From Pseudomonas sp. ATCC 13867 (GTDB taxonomy: Bacteria; Pseudomonadota; Gammaproteobacteria; Pseudomonadales; Pseudomonadaceae), in assembly GCF_000349845.1 (NCBI RefSeq), contig NC_020829.1, positions 2,115,001-2,179,000 on the forward strand: a stretch of 64,000 nt of DNA. The letters are read 5' to 3'. The notes under the pieces were generated by a model that worked only from the letters and a program-made list of their open reading frames with translations, did not search any database and was not told the DNA's origin. Each line of letters starts with the position of its first letter. The stretch's first letter is position 1. The translations under genes were made by a program, and so were the position numbers. Below, piece after piece: positions 51,788-61,953 of this stretch.

Positions 51788-52303
51788 TTAGAAGCTGTCA
51801 GTGGAAGTGAACAGGCCGACGCGGAGGCCTTCGGCGCTGTAGATTTCGCGGCCATCGACGCTGACGTTGCCGTCGGCGATGGCCAGAACGAGCGATCGAT
51901 TGATCGTACGCTTGATGTGGATGTTGTAGGTGATTTTCTTGGCGGTCGGCAGGACCTGGCCGAAGAATTTCACTTCACCCGAACCCAGGGCGCGGCCACG
52001 GCCGGGATTGCCCTGCCAGCCGAGGTAGAAACCTACCAGCTGCCACATGGCGTCGAGGCCCAGGCAGCCCGGCATTACCGGATCGCCTTCGAAGTGACAG
52101 GCGAAGAACCACAGGTCGGGGTTGATATCCAGCTCGGCGACCAGTTCGCCCTTGCCATACTTGCCGCCCGTCTCGCTGATGTGGGTGATACGGTCGATCA
52201 TCAGCATGTTGGGGGCGGGCAGTTGCGCATTACCCGGGCCGAAGAGCTCGCCGCGGCTGCAACGCAGCAGGTCTTCTCGGGTGAAGGCGTGTTGTTTGGT
52301 CAT
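51788..52303 (-). CDS. fabA: 3-hydroxydecanoyl-ACP dehydratase/isomerase
   Basis: A 171-residue FabA, exact family length. It dehydrates 3-hydroxydecanoyl-ACP and isomerises trans-2 to cis-3-decenoyl-ACP, the branch point to unsaturated fatty acids. The hotdog fold carries the catalytic His and Asp in [20 protein letters not shown]. The conserved N-terminus [22 protein letters not shown] and AAGGAG-like AGGAGC upstream support the start at 52303. First gene of fabAB; a palindrome 138 bases upstream resembles the DesT operator. Confidence 0.97.
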   Translation of the reverse strand: MTKQHAFTREDLLRCSRGELFGPGNAQLPAPNMLMIDRITHISETGGKYGKGELVAELDINPDLWFFACHFEGDPVMPGCLGLDAMWQLVGFYLGWQGNPGRGRALGSGEVKFFGQVLPTAKKITYNIHIKRTINRSLVLAIADGNVSVDGREIYSAEGLRVGLFTSTDSF

Positions 52304-52440
52304 GCGAGCTCCTCAAAAATCCTGGATGGCAGGCGGTGTTGGCTTCTGCCTGCGGCGCCGCGCTCCGTTGTTATTGTCACGGGTCTCACGCGGCAGCCTA
52401 GTCATAGACTATTGCCTTTAAGTGAAAGTCACAGCGTCCG

Positions 52441-52456
52441 GCGAACGCTTGTTCAC
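52441..52456 (-). promoter_or_regulatory. Candidate DesT-type operator upstream of fabAB
   Basis: GCGAAC-GCTT-GTTCAC is an inverted repeat with one mismatch in the arms. In P. aeruginosa the TetR protein DesT binds a GTGAAC..GTTCAC-type palindrome and represses fabAB and desCB according to acyl-CoA saturation. Similarity is from memory and the match is imperfect. Confidence 0.45.
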
Positions 52457-52535
52457 TTTTCGTCGGCGCTGGGTTGTCGTCAGGGGGCACAGGCCCCGTG
52501 GCCGGTCCGCAGTGTGGTGCATGCTCTCGCCCGGA

Positions 52536-54446
52536 TCAACGACCTGGAGCAACCCAACGCTGCAGTATCCGTTGCAGTTCCGCCCGTTTGAACGGTTTGG
52601 CCAGGTAGTCGTTCATCCCGGCTTCCAGGCAGGCTTCCCGATCGCCCTGCAGGGCGTTGGCCGTCAGGGCGATGATCGGCACCTGTTCGCCGCCGGGTCT
52701 GGCGCGGATCTGCCGGGTGGCCTCATAGCCGTTGAGCACCGGGAGCCGGCAGTCCATGAGGATCACCGCGAACTCGCCGCGCTCTGAGGTGCGGACCGCC
52801 TGGACGCCGTCACCCACCAGCGTGACGCGATAACCCAGGCTGCGCAACATAGCTTCTATGACCGTTTGATTCACCGGGTTGTCCTCGACGAGCAGAACGG
52901 ACTGACCAGCGGCAAGTGTGTCGCTCCCCGCATCGCCTTCCTCCGAGGGCGCCTGGCGCTCGCGGAAGGGCAGGGGAATTTCCAGCGTGAAGGTCGAGCC
53001 ACAGCCTTCCTCGCTGGTGGCGCCGAGGGTTCCGCCCATGCGTTCGGCCAATGTCCGGGCGATGGGCAGGCCCAGTCCGGTGCCGCCGTAGCGACGCGAG
53101 GTGGAGGAATCGGCCTGTTGGAAGGCGTCGAACATATGTTCCAGGCGCTCGCGGGAGATGCCGATGCCGCTGTCCTGCACCGAGCAACTGAGCCACAGGA
53201 CCTTGTCGTCCAGCGCCTGCCAGGTGGCCTCCAGCCGCACGCCGCCGTCTTCGGTGAATTTCAGGGCGTTACCCAGCAGGTTCACCAGGATCTGCCGGAT
53301 GCGTGTCGGGTCGCCCTGGACCTCGAGAGCGCTCAGGCCATCCTGCACCGCCAGTTCCAGAGACAGGCCACGCTGGTGGGCGCTGTGCTGGAAGACCTGC
53401 ACTGAACTCTGGATCAGCTCCAGCAGGTTGAACGGGATGCGTTCCAGTTCCAGCGCGCCGCGCTCGATGCGGGAGAAGTCGAGGATGTCGTTGATCACCT
53501 TGAGCAGGTGTTCGGTGGATTCGGTCGCCAGCGCGCTGTATTCGGCCTGTTCCTGGTTCAGCTCGGTGGTTTCCAGCAGTTGGAGCATGCCCAGCACGCC
53601 ATTCATCGGGGTGCGCAGTTCGTGGCTCATCATCGCCAGGAAGTCGGATTTTGCGCGGTTCGCCTCTTCGGCTTCCTCCCGCGCGGCCACCAGTTGGGCG
53701 ATGCTGCGTTCCTGCTCCAGAGCAGCTTGTTGCAGGCCGCGGGCGAGGTTGTTGATATGCCGGGCGAGGTCGCCGACTTCGCCATCATCGGGTACCGGCA
53801 GGGTCGTATGGTAGTCACCGCTCTGGATGGCCTGTACCGCGCGTCCCATCGTGCTGATCGGTGCGGCCAGGCGGCGCGCCAGGCGACGGGCGAGGAGGCA
53901 GGTCAGCACCAGGGCGAACAGCGCCAGCAGGCTGGCCTTGAAGAGAATCTCCTGTTGGCGATCGCTGAACGCATCGCTGGCCATCCCGACGACTACCCGC
54001 CCGAGGTAGTCGCTGCTGGATGTCTCGGCCTGGGCGTTGAGGGCGACGCCGAGGTTGCCGTCGCCGAGCTCGATGTTCTCGCGCTGGATGGCCGCGTGGA
54101 AGATTTCCACTTTGGTGGAGGCCTGCGCCGGGTCGGCGGGGTGTTCGACGTAGACCAGGATGTTGTCGCTGCGGTCGCGCACTTCGATGAAGCGTACGTG
54201 GGCGGTGCCCAGGGTCGCCCGCAACAGGCTCTGCAGTACCGGCAGGTTGCCGGAAATGACGCCGTATTCGGCGGCCGGAGCCAACTGGTTGGCAATCAGT
54301 TGGCCGGTGTGATTGGATTCTTGTCGCAGGTCCTGCAGGCGCGAGTAGGTGAAATAGCCGGTGAGCAGCAGTGTCAGCAACAACGCCGGACCGAGGCTGA
54401 TGGCCAGCATGCGCGTCTGGATATTCCAGCTCTTGCGGGCGCTCAT
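52536..54446 (-). CDS. Hybrid sensor histidine kinase (PA1611-like)
   Basis: A 636-residue hybrid kinase. Two membrane helices (about 13-33 and 168-188) enclose a periplasmic sensor domain (34-165). HAMP follows (about 190-243), then HisKA with His 275 in [11 protein letters not shown], HATPase with [19 protein letters not shown] and QDSGIGI, the G2 box GGTGLGL, and a C-terminal receiver with Asp 565 (ILMDCRLP) and Lys 617. No Hpt domain is present, so phosphate must pass to a separate Hpt protein. Beside fabA it matches PA1611 of P. aeruginosa, which interacts with RetS and feeds the Gac/biofilm network. It overlaps the binding-protein gene upstream by 4 bases. Confidence 0.92.
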   Translation of the reverse strand: MSARKSWNIQTRMLAISLGPALLLTLLLTGYFTYSRLQDLRQESNHTGQLIANQLAPAAEYGVISGNLPVLQSLLRATLGTAHVRFIEVRDRSDNILVYVEHPADPAQASTKVEIFHAAIQRENIELGDGNLGVALNAQAETSSSDYLGRVVVGMASDAFSDRQQEILFKASLLALFALVLTCLLARRLARRLAAPISTMGRAVQAIQSGDYHTTLPVPDDGEVGDLARHINNLARGLQQAALEQERSIAQLVAAREEAEEANRAKSDFLAMMSHELRTPMNGVLGMLQLLETTELNQEQAEYSALATESTEHLLKVINDILDFSRIERGALELERIPFNLLELIQSSVQVFQHSAHQRGLSLELAVQDGLSALEVQGDPTRIRQILVNLLGNALKFTEDGGVRLEATWQALDDKVLWLSCSVQDSGIGISRERLEHMFDAFQQADSSTSRRYGGTGLGLPIARTLAERMGGTLGATSEEGCGSTFTLEIPLPFRERQAPSEEGDAGSDTLAAGQSVLLVEDNPVNQTVIEAMLRSLGYRVTLVGDGVQAVRTSERGEFAVILMDCRLPVLNGYEATRQIRARPGGEQVPIIALTANALQGDREACLEAGMNDYLAKPFKRAELQRILQRWVAPGR

Positions 54447-55363
54447 GGGGATTCTCCTTCGGCAAGACGCTGTGCGAGCGAGGCGTCGTCCTGCAGCTCG
54501 ATGCCCAGCGAACGCGCCACCTGGCGGTTGCTCTGCACCTTGAAGCGTTCAGGGTAGAGGCTCGAGGGCCATTGCGATGGCGGCTGGTCGAGCAGTGGGT
54601 CCAGGGTATCCAGCCAGTCGTTCTGGTCGCTGTAGGTGCTGGCCAGACTGCCGGCCCTGACGAAGGCCACGGTGGGGCCGATCAGGGCGCGGTTCTCGGC
54701 GTAGGCGCTGAGCAGGATGCCTTTGATGGTGCGCGGGTTGTAAAGCAGTTTGTCGTCCAGTCCGAGCAGCAGGTCACTGTTGTCCAGCAATTCGCGCAAT
54801 GGGCGGGGATCGTCGCTGCGGTCCTGCTCCTGGGGGAGCAGTTCGACACCGAGTTGCCGGGCGTGCTCCGCCAGTTCCTTCAGGAGGAATGCGCTGGCGG
54901 GGCTGAAGAGTACGCCGATGCGCTGCGGCCGGGGATGCAGTTGCATGGCCAGTTGCAACTGCCGAGAGGGCGGCGGATCGCTCCAGAGCAGGCTGATGCC
55001 GTCCGGGCGTCGGTCGTCGAGCAATTGCTGCGCCTCCACACGGCTGACCAGCAGCGTCAGCGCCGGCGGTCCCTGTTCGCTGGCCAGGCGCCAGTTCAGG
55101 GCGACGCTCCCGAGCAGCAGCAAATGGGTTTCCGGGGACAGCGTCGAGGCGGCGGGGAGGGTATCGGGTGACTCCAGGCGGATCCGGTCCGCCGGGCGGC
55201 GTTCGGCCAGCGCCTGGCTGAAGGCCTGCACGGCCGCACCCTGTTCGCCGCTGACCAGCAGCAGTTCGCGGGCCAGCGCCGGCAGCGCCAGCAGGCAGGC
55301 CAGGCCGAGCAGCAAGGGGCGCAGACGCTGCCCGAGGCTCATCCCTGAGCGGCGAGCCGGCAT
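54443..55363 (-). CDS. Periplasmic ABC substrate-binding-like protein
   Basis: A 306-residue secreted protein. A signal peptide ([18 protein letters not shown], cleavage about residue 32) precedes two alpha/beta lobes of the type seen in ABC_sub_bind (TrpX-like) proteins: [62 protein letters not shown]. No permease or ATPase genes are nearby; instead it sits between a TonB-dependent receptor and a hybrid sensor kinase, overlapping the latter. It may bind a ligand for the kinase rather than feed a transporter. That role is inference. Confidence 0.8.
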   Translation of the reverse strand: MPARRSGMSLGQRLRPLLLGLACLLALPALARELLLVSGEQGAAVQAFSQALAERRPADRIRLESPDTLPAASTLSPETHLLLLGSVALNWRLASEQGPPALTLLVSRVEAQQLLDDRRPDGISLLWSDPPPSRQLQLAMQLHPRPQRIGVLFSPASAFLLKELAEHARQLGVELLPQEQDRSDDPRPLRELLDNSDLLLGLDDKLLYNPRTIKGILLSAYAENRALIGPTVAFVRAGSLASTYSDQNDWLDTLDPLLDQPPSQWPSSLYPERFKVQSNRQVARSLGIELQDDASLAQRLAEGESP

Positions 55364-55364
55364 G

Positions 55365-57473
55365 CTAGAAACTCACCTCGGCGCTGAAATACAGCAGGTG
55401 ACGGTCGTCGTAGCGGTTTTCCGGCCAGGTCAGCGGTTCGTCGTCCAGGCGCTGCTGCAGCACGCCCGCCAGTTCCAGCGCGGCGGCGCCCAAGGGAATG
55501 CGCCTGGCCACGCGCAGGTCCACGCGCTCGAAGCGGTGTTCGTTCAGCGCGTCGTCGCCGTAGTAGAACACCGAGCTCGACCAGCCCCGCCCCCAGTCGC
55601 GCATCCAGCCCGCCGAACCGCTGTTGCGGGAGGTGAGGCGCTGGTCGTAGCGGCTGCTGGCGTCGTAGTCGACATAGGCGTAGGTGAGGCGCAGCCGGTC
55701 GCGCAGGCCGAGGCGCCAGTCCAGCTGGGTTTCGGCGCCACTGAAGCGGATTTCGTTGTCGTTGCTGGGCTCGAAGTCGGTCAGCTTCAGCGGATCGCTG
55801 ATCAGCCCGTGAATCTCGTCGTGATACGCCTTCACGTCCAGCGCCAGGCCGATTTCGTCGAACTGGCCGTTGTAGCCGATTTCCCGCGAGCGCATGCGCT
55901 CCTGGTCCAGGTCCCCCGGCCCGTGGGCGCGGGCGAAATAGTAGGCCGCGTCCTGGCCGTAGGCGGCCGGGGTGAGTTTGCGCGCGCGATAGCTCCAGTT
56001 CACGTCGTTCTCGTACATATCGGGCGAGCGCACGGCTTCGGAGTACACCGCCCGCAGGCTGTGGCGCGGCGTGATCAGGTAGTTCAGGGCGATACGCGGG
56101 CTGACGGAGCTGCCGGAGGTCTGGTCGTCTTCCAGCATAGCGCCGCCCTGCAGCAACCAGTGGGACGTCAGGTGCCATTCCAACTGGCTGAACAGGCGCC
56201 AGATTTCGTTGTTCACCGTGCCGTCGAAATAGGTTTCGGAGACCGCCTGATCATGGCGGTAGCTCATGCCGGTGAGCAGCCGTACACCATCGGCCAGACT
56301 CAGCGTGTCCTGCATTTCGAGGTCGTAGCGGGTTTCCCGGATGTTCTGGTTCACCCAGCCGCAGGCCGGCGTATCGGCCCCGGCGACCACCTGTTGCAAC
56401 ACCTGGTTGGCCAGGGCCTGCTCCTGGGCGGTGCCGGTCGGGATGCGCGGCAAGGCTTCGGACAGCGCTTCCACGTACTTCGGATTGAGCGCCCAGAGCT
56501 GCGCCAACTGCGGGCTGAACACGACCTGGGCCTCGCAGGCGCGGAAATCCTGAAGGCGCTCCCAGTGCTCGGCATAGCCCTGGACGTAGAAGCTGTGTTG
56601 CGGGTTGACGTCGAAGGTCCAGCGCAGGGAGCCGGCGTAGTCGCGGGCGGTCAGGTCGGCGTCGCTGTCGCCGGCGGGGATGTTGTCGAATACCGGGCGG
56701 TAGTTGTAGGGGCGCTGGCTGGTGCCTTCCTTCGCGGCGATCTGCCAGTCCAGGCTGTTGCGCAGGTCGAGACTGTGGTTGGCCACCAGGTTGAAGCGGG
56801 TCAGGCGGCGGCTGTCGCGGTAGTCGCGGCCGAACTGGTCCTGGTCGAAGCCGTCGTCGGCCTGGCCGGAGAGCGACAGGCGATAGTCGCTGGACTCGCC
56901 GCGCAGCCCCTGACTGGCGTACCAGTCGCGGATGCCGTTCTGCCCGGCGGTGTACTTCAGGCGCGTGCCCTGGCTGTCGGTGGGGTGGCGGGTGAGGATG
57001 TTGATCACGCCCATCAGCGCGTTGGCGCCGTAGCTCACGGCGTTCGGCCCACGGAAGACCTCGATGCGGTCGATGTCCTCGATGGCCACCGGGATGTCGC
57101 TCCAGTCCACCGTGGCCAGGCCCGGGCGGTACACCGAGCGGCCGTCCACCAGCACCTGCAGACGGCGCGCCTCGGTGACGTTGGTGCCGTGGTAGTTGAC
57201 CGTGGCCTGATTGCCGGACAGGTAGCCGACCATCATGCCCGGCACCAGGCGCATCAGTTCGGGGATGTCACGGGCGCCGGAGGCGCGGATCAGGTCGCGA
57301 TCGAGCACCGTCATGCTGCCCGGCACCTCGGCGGGCGACTGCTTCAGCCGGCTGGCGGTGAGTACGTCCGGCACTTCCACCCGATCGACGAAGAGATCGC
57401 CGGCGACTGCCTGGCCTGCCAGTAGCGCGGCAAGCAGAGAGAGCGGCAGGGGAGCGCGGGGGGAAATCTGCAC
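55365..57473 (-). CDS. TonB-dependent outer-membrane receptor
   Basis: A 702-residue receptor. The signal peptide (PLSLLAALLAGQAVAG, cleavage near residue 24) is followed by a TonB-box-like start. The plug domain (about 45-160) includes TVLDRDLIRASGARDIPELMRLVPGM and RIEVFRGPNAVSYGANALMGVINI. A 22-strand-type barrel ends in Phe (YFSAEVSF). The ligand is not evident; no heme or siderophore motif was found. It is followed closely by the binding-protein and kinase genes, suggesting a three-gene unit for uptake or sensing at the envelope. A weakly AT-rich region at 57480-57520 may hold its promoter, divergent from gpsA. Confidence 0.92.
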   Translation of the reverse strand: MQISPRAPLPLSLLAALLAGQAVAGDLFVDRVEVPDVLTASRLKQSPAEVPGSMTVLDRDLIRASGARDIPELMRLVPGMMVGYLSGNQATVNYHGTNVTEARRLQVLVDGRSVYRPGLATVDWSDIPVAIEDIDRIEVFRGPNAVSYGANALMGVINILTRHPTDSQGTRLKYTAGQNGIRDWYASQGLRGESSDYRLSLSGQADDGFDQDQFGRDYRDSRRLTRFNLVANHSLDLRNSLDWQIAAKEGTSQRPYNYRPVFDNIPAGDSDADLTARDYAGSLRWTFDVNPQHSFYVQGYAEHWERLQDFRACEAQVVFSPQLAQLWALNPKYVEALSEALPRIPTGTAQEQALANQVLQQVVAGADTPACGWVNQNIRETRYDLEMQDTLSLADGVRLLTGMSYRHDQAVSETYFDGTVNNEIWRLFSQLEWHLTSHWLLQGGAMLEDDQTSGSSVSPRIALNYLITPRHSLRAVYSEAVRSPDMYENDVNWSYRARKLTPAAYGQDAAYYFARAHGPGDLDQERMRSREIGYNGQFDEIGLALDVKAYHDEIHGLISDPLKLTDFEPSNDNEIRFSGAETQLDWRLGLRDRLRLTYAYVDYDASSRYDQRLTSRNSGSAGWMRDWGRGWSSSVFYYGDDALNEHRFERVDLRVARRIPLGAAALELAGVLQQRLDDEPLTWPENRYDDRHLLYFSAEVSF

Positions 57474-57624
57474 GGAACGGCCTTGTTCTCGATTTCTTCT
57501 TCAATAGACGGATGTTAAACGAGGCGCCGTTGTTTGCCAGTCCTGCGATCCGGACTGGCCGCAGGGCGACGGGGCCTTATAATGCCCCAATCGCCGCCCC
57601 GAGGCGGCCCGTGATGGAAAAGAC

Positions 57625-58647
57625 ATGACTGAGCAGCAACCGATCGCCGTCCTCGGCGGTGGCAGTTTCGGTACCGCGTTCGCCAATCTGCTGGCGGAGA
57701 ACGGCCAGCGCGTTCGCCAGTGGATGCGCGACGAGGAACAGGCCGAAGCGATCCGCACCCTGCGGGAGAACCCCCGTTACCTGAAGGGCGTGAAGATTCA
57801 CGCGGGTGTCGAGCCGACCACCGACCTGCCGGCGACCCTGGCCGCGTGCGAGATGATCTTCGTCGCCGTGCCGTCCAGCGCGCTGCGCAAGGTGCTGGAA
57901 GGCCGTAGCGAGGAGCTGGCAGGCAAGATGCTGGTCAGCCTGACCAAGGGCATCGAGGCGCAGACCTTCAAGCTGATGAGCCAGATTCTCGAAGAGATTG
58001 CGCCGAAATCCCGCATCGCGGTGATCTCCGGGCCGAACCTGGCGCGCGAGATCGCCGAGCACGAGCTGACCGCCACCGTGGTCGCCAGCGAGGACGAGGA
58101 GCTCTGCGAGCGCGTGCAGGAAGCGCTGCACGGCCGTACCTTCCGCGTCTACGCCAGTAGCGACCGTTTCGGTGTCGAACTGGGCGGTGCGCTGAAGAAC
58201 GTCTATGCCATCATCGCCGGCATGGCCGCAGCATTGGGCATGGGCGAGAACACCAAGGGCATGCTGATCACCCGCGCCCTGGCGGAGATGACCCGCTTCG
58301 CCGTCAAGCTCGGCGCCAACCCCATGACCTTCCTCGGCCTGGCCGGGGTGGGCGATCTGATCGTCACCTGTTCGTCACCCAAGAGCCGTAACTATCAGGT
58401 GGGCTTCGCCCTGGGCGAGGGCCTGAGCCTGGAAGACGCCGTGGCGCGCATGGGCGAGACCGCCGAAGGCGTGAACACCCTGCGGGTGCTCAAGGCCAAG
58501 GCCGACGAGCTGCAGGTCTACATGCCGCTGGTGGCCGGCCTGAATGCCATCCTGTTCGGCGGCCGCACCCTGGCGCAGGTCATCGAGGCGCTGATGAATG
58601 GCGAACCGAAGACCGACGTCGATTTCATTCCCACCACTGGTTTCTGA
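57625..58647 (+). CDS. gpsA: Glycerol-3-phosphate dehydrogenase [NAD(P)+]
   Basis: A 340-residue GpsA. It reduces dihydroxyacetone phosphate to sn-glycerol 3-phosphate for phospholipid synthesis. The N-terminal NAD(P) site is [17 protein letters not shown]; conserved blocks [50 protein letters not shown] (catalytic Lys in LKNV) and [18 protein letters not shown] all appear. The ATG at 57625 is preceded by GATGGAAAAGAC. First of a three-gene unit with the DUF4389 and sixA genes. Confidence 0.97.
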   Translation: MTEQQPIAVLGGGSFGTAFANLLAENGQRVRQWMRDEEQAEAIRTLRENPRYLKGVKIHAGVEPTTDLPATLAACEMIFVAVPSSALRKVLEGRSEELAGKMLVSLTKGIEAQTFKLMSQILEEIAPKSRIAVISGPNLAREIAEHELTATVVASEDEELCERVQEALHGRTFRVYASSDRFGVELGGALKNVYAIIAGMAAALGMGENTKGMLITRALAEMTRFAVKLGANPMTFLGLAGVGDLIVTCSSPKSRNYQVGFALGEGLSLEDAVARMGETAEGVNTLRVLKAKADELQVYMPLVAGLNAILFGGRTLAQVIEALMNGEPKTDVDFIPTTGF

Positions 58648-58660
58648 GGGAGGCAACCTC

Positions 58661-59002
58661 ATGTCCGCTGAGCGTATGGAAAAGGAATCCCTCATCCTGC
58701 GAGTCGTCTGGATGCTGGTCTTCGCCCTGGTCTGGTTCGTCGCCGAGATCATTCTCGGCGTCGTGGTCGTGGTCCAGCTGATCTACCGGATCATCTACGG
58801 CGCGCCGAGCGGCAGCCTGATGGCCTTTGGCGACAGCCTCAGCCAGTACTTCGCGCAGATCGGCCGTTTCGGCACCTTCCAGACCGAGGAAAAACCCTGG
58901 CCGTTCGCCGACTGGCCGGCCGCCCACGCCCCCGAGGGCGAGCCGCCGCACAGCGTGCCGCCGGCCGAGCATCCGGCACGCGACGAAGAGCCCAGGCTGT
59001 GA
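58661..59002 (+). CDS. DUF4389 membrane protein
   Basis: A 113-residue protein with two membrane helices (LRVVWMLVFALVWFVAEIIL and GVVVVVQLIYRIIYG) and the DUF4389 pattern LMAFGDSLSQYFAQIGRFGTFQTEEKPWPFADWP. The C-terminal 30 residues are acidic and Pro-rich. It is conserved after gpsA in Pseudomonas; no function is known. The ATG at 58661 has GAGGGAGG upstream, and its stop overlaps the sixA GTG start. Confidence 0.9.
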   Translation: MSAERMEKESLILRVVWMLVFALVWFVAEIILGVVVVVQLIYRIIYGAPSGSLMAFGDSLSQYFAQIGRFGTFQTEEKPWPFADWPAAHAPEGEPPHSVPPAEHPARDEEPRL

Positions 59003-59463
59003 AGCTCTGGCTGTTGCGCCACGGCGAAGCCGAGCCGCAGGCCCGCCGCGATGCGGACCGGCGCCTGACCGCCCACGGCCGCAAGGAAGTGCTCAAGAGT
59101 GCGGCCCAGCTCGCCGGCCAGCCGATCGATGGCATTCTCGCCAGCCCCTATGCGCGGGCTCAGGAAACCGCCGAGCTGATCCGCGAAGCCCTGGGCTTCG
59201 ACGGCTCCGTCGGCACCGCGCCCTGGCTGACCCCGGACGACGACCCCAAGGATGTCCTGCGCTTCCTCGACGGTCGCAACGAGCGGAACCTGCTGCTGGT
59301 CAGCCACCAGCCGCTGATCGGCTCCCTCGCCGGCCTGCTGGTCCACGGTAGCCGCAATGACGCGGTGCCCTTCAGCACCGCATCGCTGGCCGAGCTGGAG
59401 GGCGAATGCCCGGTGGCGGGGCTGATGCAACTGGTGTCGCTGCACCACCCACGGCACGGCTGA
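58999..59463 (+). CDS. sixA: Phosphohistidine phosphatase SixA
   Basis: A 154-residue histidine phosphatase. The RHG motif LWLLRHGEAEP is at residues 3-13 and the second His lies in LLVSHQPLIGSL. SixA removes phosphate from histidine in phosphorelay or PTS proteins. GTG start at 58999 overlapping the previous stop (GTGA). A perfect bidirectional hairpin follows at 59481-59508. Role in P. aeruginosa-type cells is not established. Confidence 0.93.
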   Translation: MKLWLLRHGEAEPQARRDADRRLTAHGRKEVLKSAAQLAGQPIDGILASPYARAQETAELIREALGFDGSVGTAPWLTPDDDPKDVLRFLDGRNERNLLLVSHQPLIGSLAGLLVHGSRNDAVPFSTASLAELEGECPVAGLMQLVSLHHPRHG

Positions 59464-59480
59464 GTGCGCCAACTGTCCAT

Positions 59481-59508
59481 GAACAAGGCCCCGGAAGGGG
59501 CCTTGTTC
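59481..59508. terminator. Bidirectional terminator between sixA and mgtC-like gene
   Basis: GAACAAGGCCCC and GGGGCCTTGTTC form 12-bp perfect arms around GGAA. It separates the convergent sixA (stop 59463) and MgtC-type gene, whose stop codon (59507) overlaps the right arm. Confidence 0.85.
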
Positions 59509-60001
59509 ATTTCGGCGGCTCATCGTCGTCCGTCAGCGTGGGCGGCGGTTTGCGGAAGCGCGCGTCGATGTGGTGTTCCAGCCAGGTGCCGAGGCTGAGG
59601 ACCAGGAGTGTCAGGACTACGCCGGTGACGGCTGTGAGGACGTGGCCGCTGCCACAGGCGATGCCGATCATGGAGGACACCCAGATGGTGGCGGCGGTGG
59701 TGAGGCCTTCCACGCGGTAGCGGCGTTCGTGATGGACGATGACCCCGGCGCCGATGAAGCCAATGCCGGTCAGCACTCCCTGGACCACCCGGCTGGCGGC
59801 ATCGATGCTGGTGGGGTGCATCTGCTGGATGACGCCCACCGCCAACGCGGCGGCCAGCGCGGTCAGGGCATGGGTGCGCAGGCCGGCGGGGCGATTGTGC
59901 AGCTCGCGGTTGAGGCCGATCAGGCCGCCGCAGAGGGTGGCGATCAGCAGGTTCAGCAGCAGCTCGAGTTGGTCTGGCGGTATCTGGAAGGCTTCCGGCA
60001 T
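59507..60001 (-). CDS. MgtC/SapB family membrane protein
   Basis: A 164-residue protein with the MgtC N-terminal pattern: LLLNLLIATLCGGLIGLNRELHNRPAGLRTHALTALAAALAVGV, and later GVLTGIGFIGAGVIVHHERRYRVEGLTTAATIWVSS with four or five membrane helices. The family affects Mg homeostasis, ATP synthase control and survival in macrophages; this short form lacks the soluble C-terminal domain of virulence MgtC. The start at 60001 (MPEAFQIPPDQLE) was chosen over 60049 because the extra residues are not conserved. Confidence 0.9.
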   Translation of the reverse strand: MPEAFQIPPDQLELLLNLLIATLCGGLIGLNRELHNRPAGLRTHALTALAAALAVGVIQQMHPTSIDAASRVVQGVLTGIGFIGAGVIVHHERRYRVEGLTTAATIWVSSMIGIACGSGHVLTAVTGVVLTLLVLSLGTWLEHHIDARFRKPPPTLTDDDEPPK

Positions 60002-60191
60002 GGCGCATGTCCGTCGGGGGCTATCTGCAAGGGTAGTGCGCCTGCGCACGCGAGGCGCCGCTCCAGGGCAAATCGTCGCCAGATGTTTCGCCGGAGAGCC
60101 CCGTGGCAGAGCGGCTGCGCTTGGCGTGAAGGAGGTTTCCTACAAAACTTCACACGATCAGTCTTGTCTACCGTGCCGGTGCATGGAATAT

Positions 60192-60215
60192 TCAACCAAG
60201 CAAGTGCTTGGTTGA
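60192..60215 (+). promoter_or_regulatory. Perfect palindrome, candidate TetR-type operator
   Basis: TCAACCAAGCA-AG-TGCTTGGTTGA is an 11-bp perfect inverted repeat 56 bases upstream of the AMP-binding ligase start. Similar AGCA..TGCT palindromes serve TetR-family regulators of fatty-acid degradation. No regulator gene is adjacent in this window, so the protein that binds is unknown. Confidence 0.55.
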
Positions 60216-60270
60216 TCCATCGCTATACCTCTGAGCTACACCTCTGAAAAAAACAACAAAGGAGGGGCAC

Positions 60271-61938
60271 GTGGTTAAAGCAGTCCGATTACCGCTCGAT
60301 CTGTTCTATCAGCGCGAGACGAGTCACCCGAACAAGCCATACCTCGTACAGCCGCAGGGCGGCGGCGAGGTGCAGACGCTCACCTGGGGCGAAGTGGGCG
60401 ATCAGGCGCGCCGTGCCGCCGCCTGGCTGCGCAGCCTGGAACTGCCGCCGGGTAGCCGCGTGGCGATCATTTCCAAGAACTGCGCGCACTGGATCGTCGC
60501 CGATATCGCCATCTGGATGGCCGGCCACGTATCCGTGCCGCTGTACCCCAACCTCACCGCCGATTCCGTGCGCCAGGTGATGACTCATTCCGAGGCGGCG
60601 GTGGCCTTCGTCGGCAAGCTGGACGACTGGCCGGCGATGGTCGACGGCATTCCGCCGGGCGTGCCGACCGTGGCGCTGCCGCTGCATCCGCCAGGGCGCT
60701 TCGATCACCAATGGGCCGATCTCCAGGCGCAGTCGCCGATCCGTGACGATCCGCGCCCGGACGCCGCCACCCTGGCAACCCTCATCTACACCTCCGGCAC
60801 CACCGGCACGCCCAAGGGCGTGATGCATACCTTCGGCAACTTCGCCTTCGCCGCCAGCCATGCCATCGACCTGTTCGGTGTCGGCGAGGAGGACCGCCTG
60901 CTGTCCTACCTGCCGCTGTGTCACGTGGCCGAGCGCATGTTCGTGCAGATGGCGTCGATCTACGCCGGGCAGACGATCTTCTTCGCCGAAAGCCTGGACA
61001 CCTTCGCCGCCGACATGCGCCGTGCGCGGCCCACGGTGTTCTTCGGCGTGCCACGCATCTGGACCAAGTTCCAGATGGGCGTTTATGCGCAGATGCCGGC
61101 GCAGAAGCTCGAGCGCCTGCTGCGCCTGCCCATCGTCGGGCGCCTGGTCAGCCGCAAGGTGCTTGCCGGCCTCGGCCTGGATGCCGTGCGCTACGCACTG
61201 TGCGGCGCCGCGCCTGTGCCCGAAGCGCTGCTCGACTGGTATCAGCGCCTGGGCCTGAACGTGCTGGAGGTCTATGGCATGACCGAGAACTGCGGCTACT
61301 CCCACGTCTGCCGGCCCGGCGAACAGAAAAAGGGCTGGATCGGCCGCAACAGTCCCGGCGTGGAAGTGCGCATCAGCGACGAGGGCGAGGTGCAGGTGCG
61401 CAGCGGCGCGACCATGCTCGGCTACTACAAGGATCCGCAGCGCACCGATGAAACCATTACCCGCGACGGCTTCCTGCGCACCGGCGACAAGGGCGAGCAG
61501 GACGCCGATGGCAACCTGCGCCTGACCGGACGGATCAAGGAAATCTTCAAGACCGCCAAGGGCAAGTACGTGGCGCCGGCGCCGATCGAGAACCGCCTGG
61601 CCGTGCACTCGCGGATCGAGCAGATCTGCGTGGTCGGCGATGGCCTGATCGCGCCCCTGGGGCTGTGCGTGCTGTCGGACATCGGCCGGCAGGAAGCGGC
61701 CAACGGCGCCCGTAGCGAGTTGGAGCAAAGCCTGAGGACGCTGCTGGAAGAGGTGAACAATGCCCTGGACAAGCACGAGCGGCTGGCCGGGCTGGTGCTG
61801 GTCCGCGATGCCTGGACGGTGGACAACGGCTTCCTCACGCCGACCCTGAAGATCAAGCGCAATGTGGTGGAAGGTACCTACGGCCAGCGCTTCAATGAAT
61901 GGGCGGAGCGCCGCGAGGCGGTGCAGTGGCATGACTGA
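60271..61938 (+). CDS. AMP-binding acyl-CoA synthetase (long-chain type)
   Basis: A 555-residue adenylate-forming enzyme that activates a carboxylic acid to acyl-CoA with ATP and CoA. The ATP motif is LIYTSGTTGTPKGVMHT (about 171-187). VYGMTENCGYSHV and GDKGEQDADGNLRLTGRIKEIFKTAKGKYVAP are the A5, A7 and A8 regions of long-chain acyl-CoA synthetases. GTG start at 60271 after GGAGGGG. Followed 16 bases later by a hotdog thioesterase, it resembles PA1617. The exact substrate chain length is not readable. Probably regulated through the palindrome at 60192. Confidence 0.9.
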   Translation: MVKAVRLPLDLFYQRETSHPNKPYLVQPQGGGEVQTLTWGEVGDQARRAAAWLRSLELPPGSRVAIISKNCAHWIVADIAIWMAGHVSVPLYPNLTADSVRQVMTHSEAAVAFVGKLDDWPAMVDGIPPGVPTVALPLHPPGRFDHQWADLQAQSPIRDDPRPDAATLATLIYTSGTTGTPKGVMHTFGNFAFAASHAIDLFGVGEEDRLLSYLPLCHVAERMFVQMASIYAGQTIFFAESLDTFAADMRRARPTVFFGVPRIWTKFQMGVYAQMPAQKLERLLRLPIVGRLVSRKVLAGLGLDAVRYALCGAAPVPEALLDWYQRLGLNVLEVYGMTENCGYSHVCRPGEQKKGWIGRNSPGVEVRISDEGEVQVRSGATMLGYYKDPQRTDETITRDGFLRTGDKGEQDADGNLRLTGRIKEIFKTAKGKYVAPAPIENRLAVHSRIEQICVVGDGLIAPLGLCVLSDIGRQEAANGARSELEQSLRTLLEEVNNALDKHERLAGLVLVRDAWTVDNGFLTPTLKIKRNVVEGTYGQRFNEWAERREAVQWHD

Positions 61939-61953
61939 ACAAGGGGGAACGCA

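Noticed and set aside
54750-57425. An 891-codon plus-strand open frame opposite the binding-protein and TonB receptor genes
   Set aside because: It is the antisense of well-recognised genes; high G+C third positions keep the frame open, and there is no domain or ribosome site.
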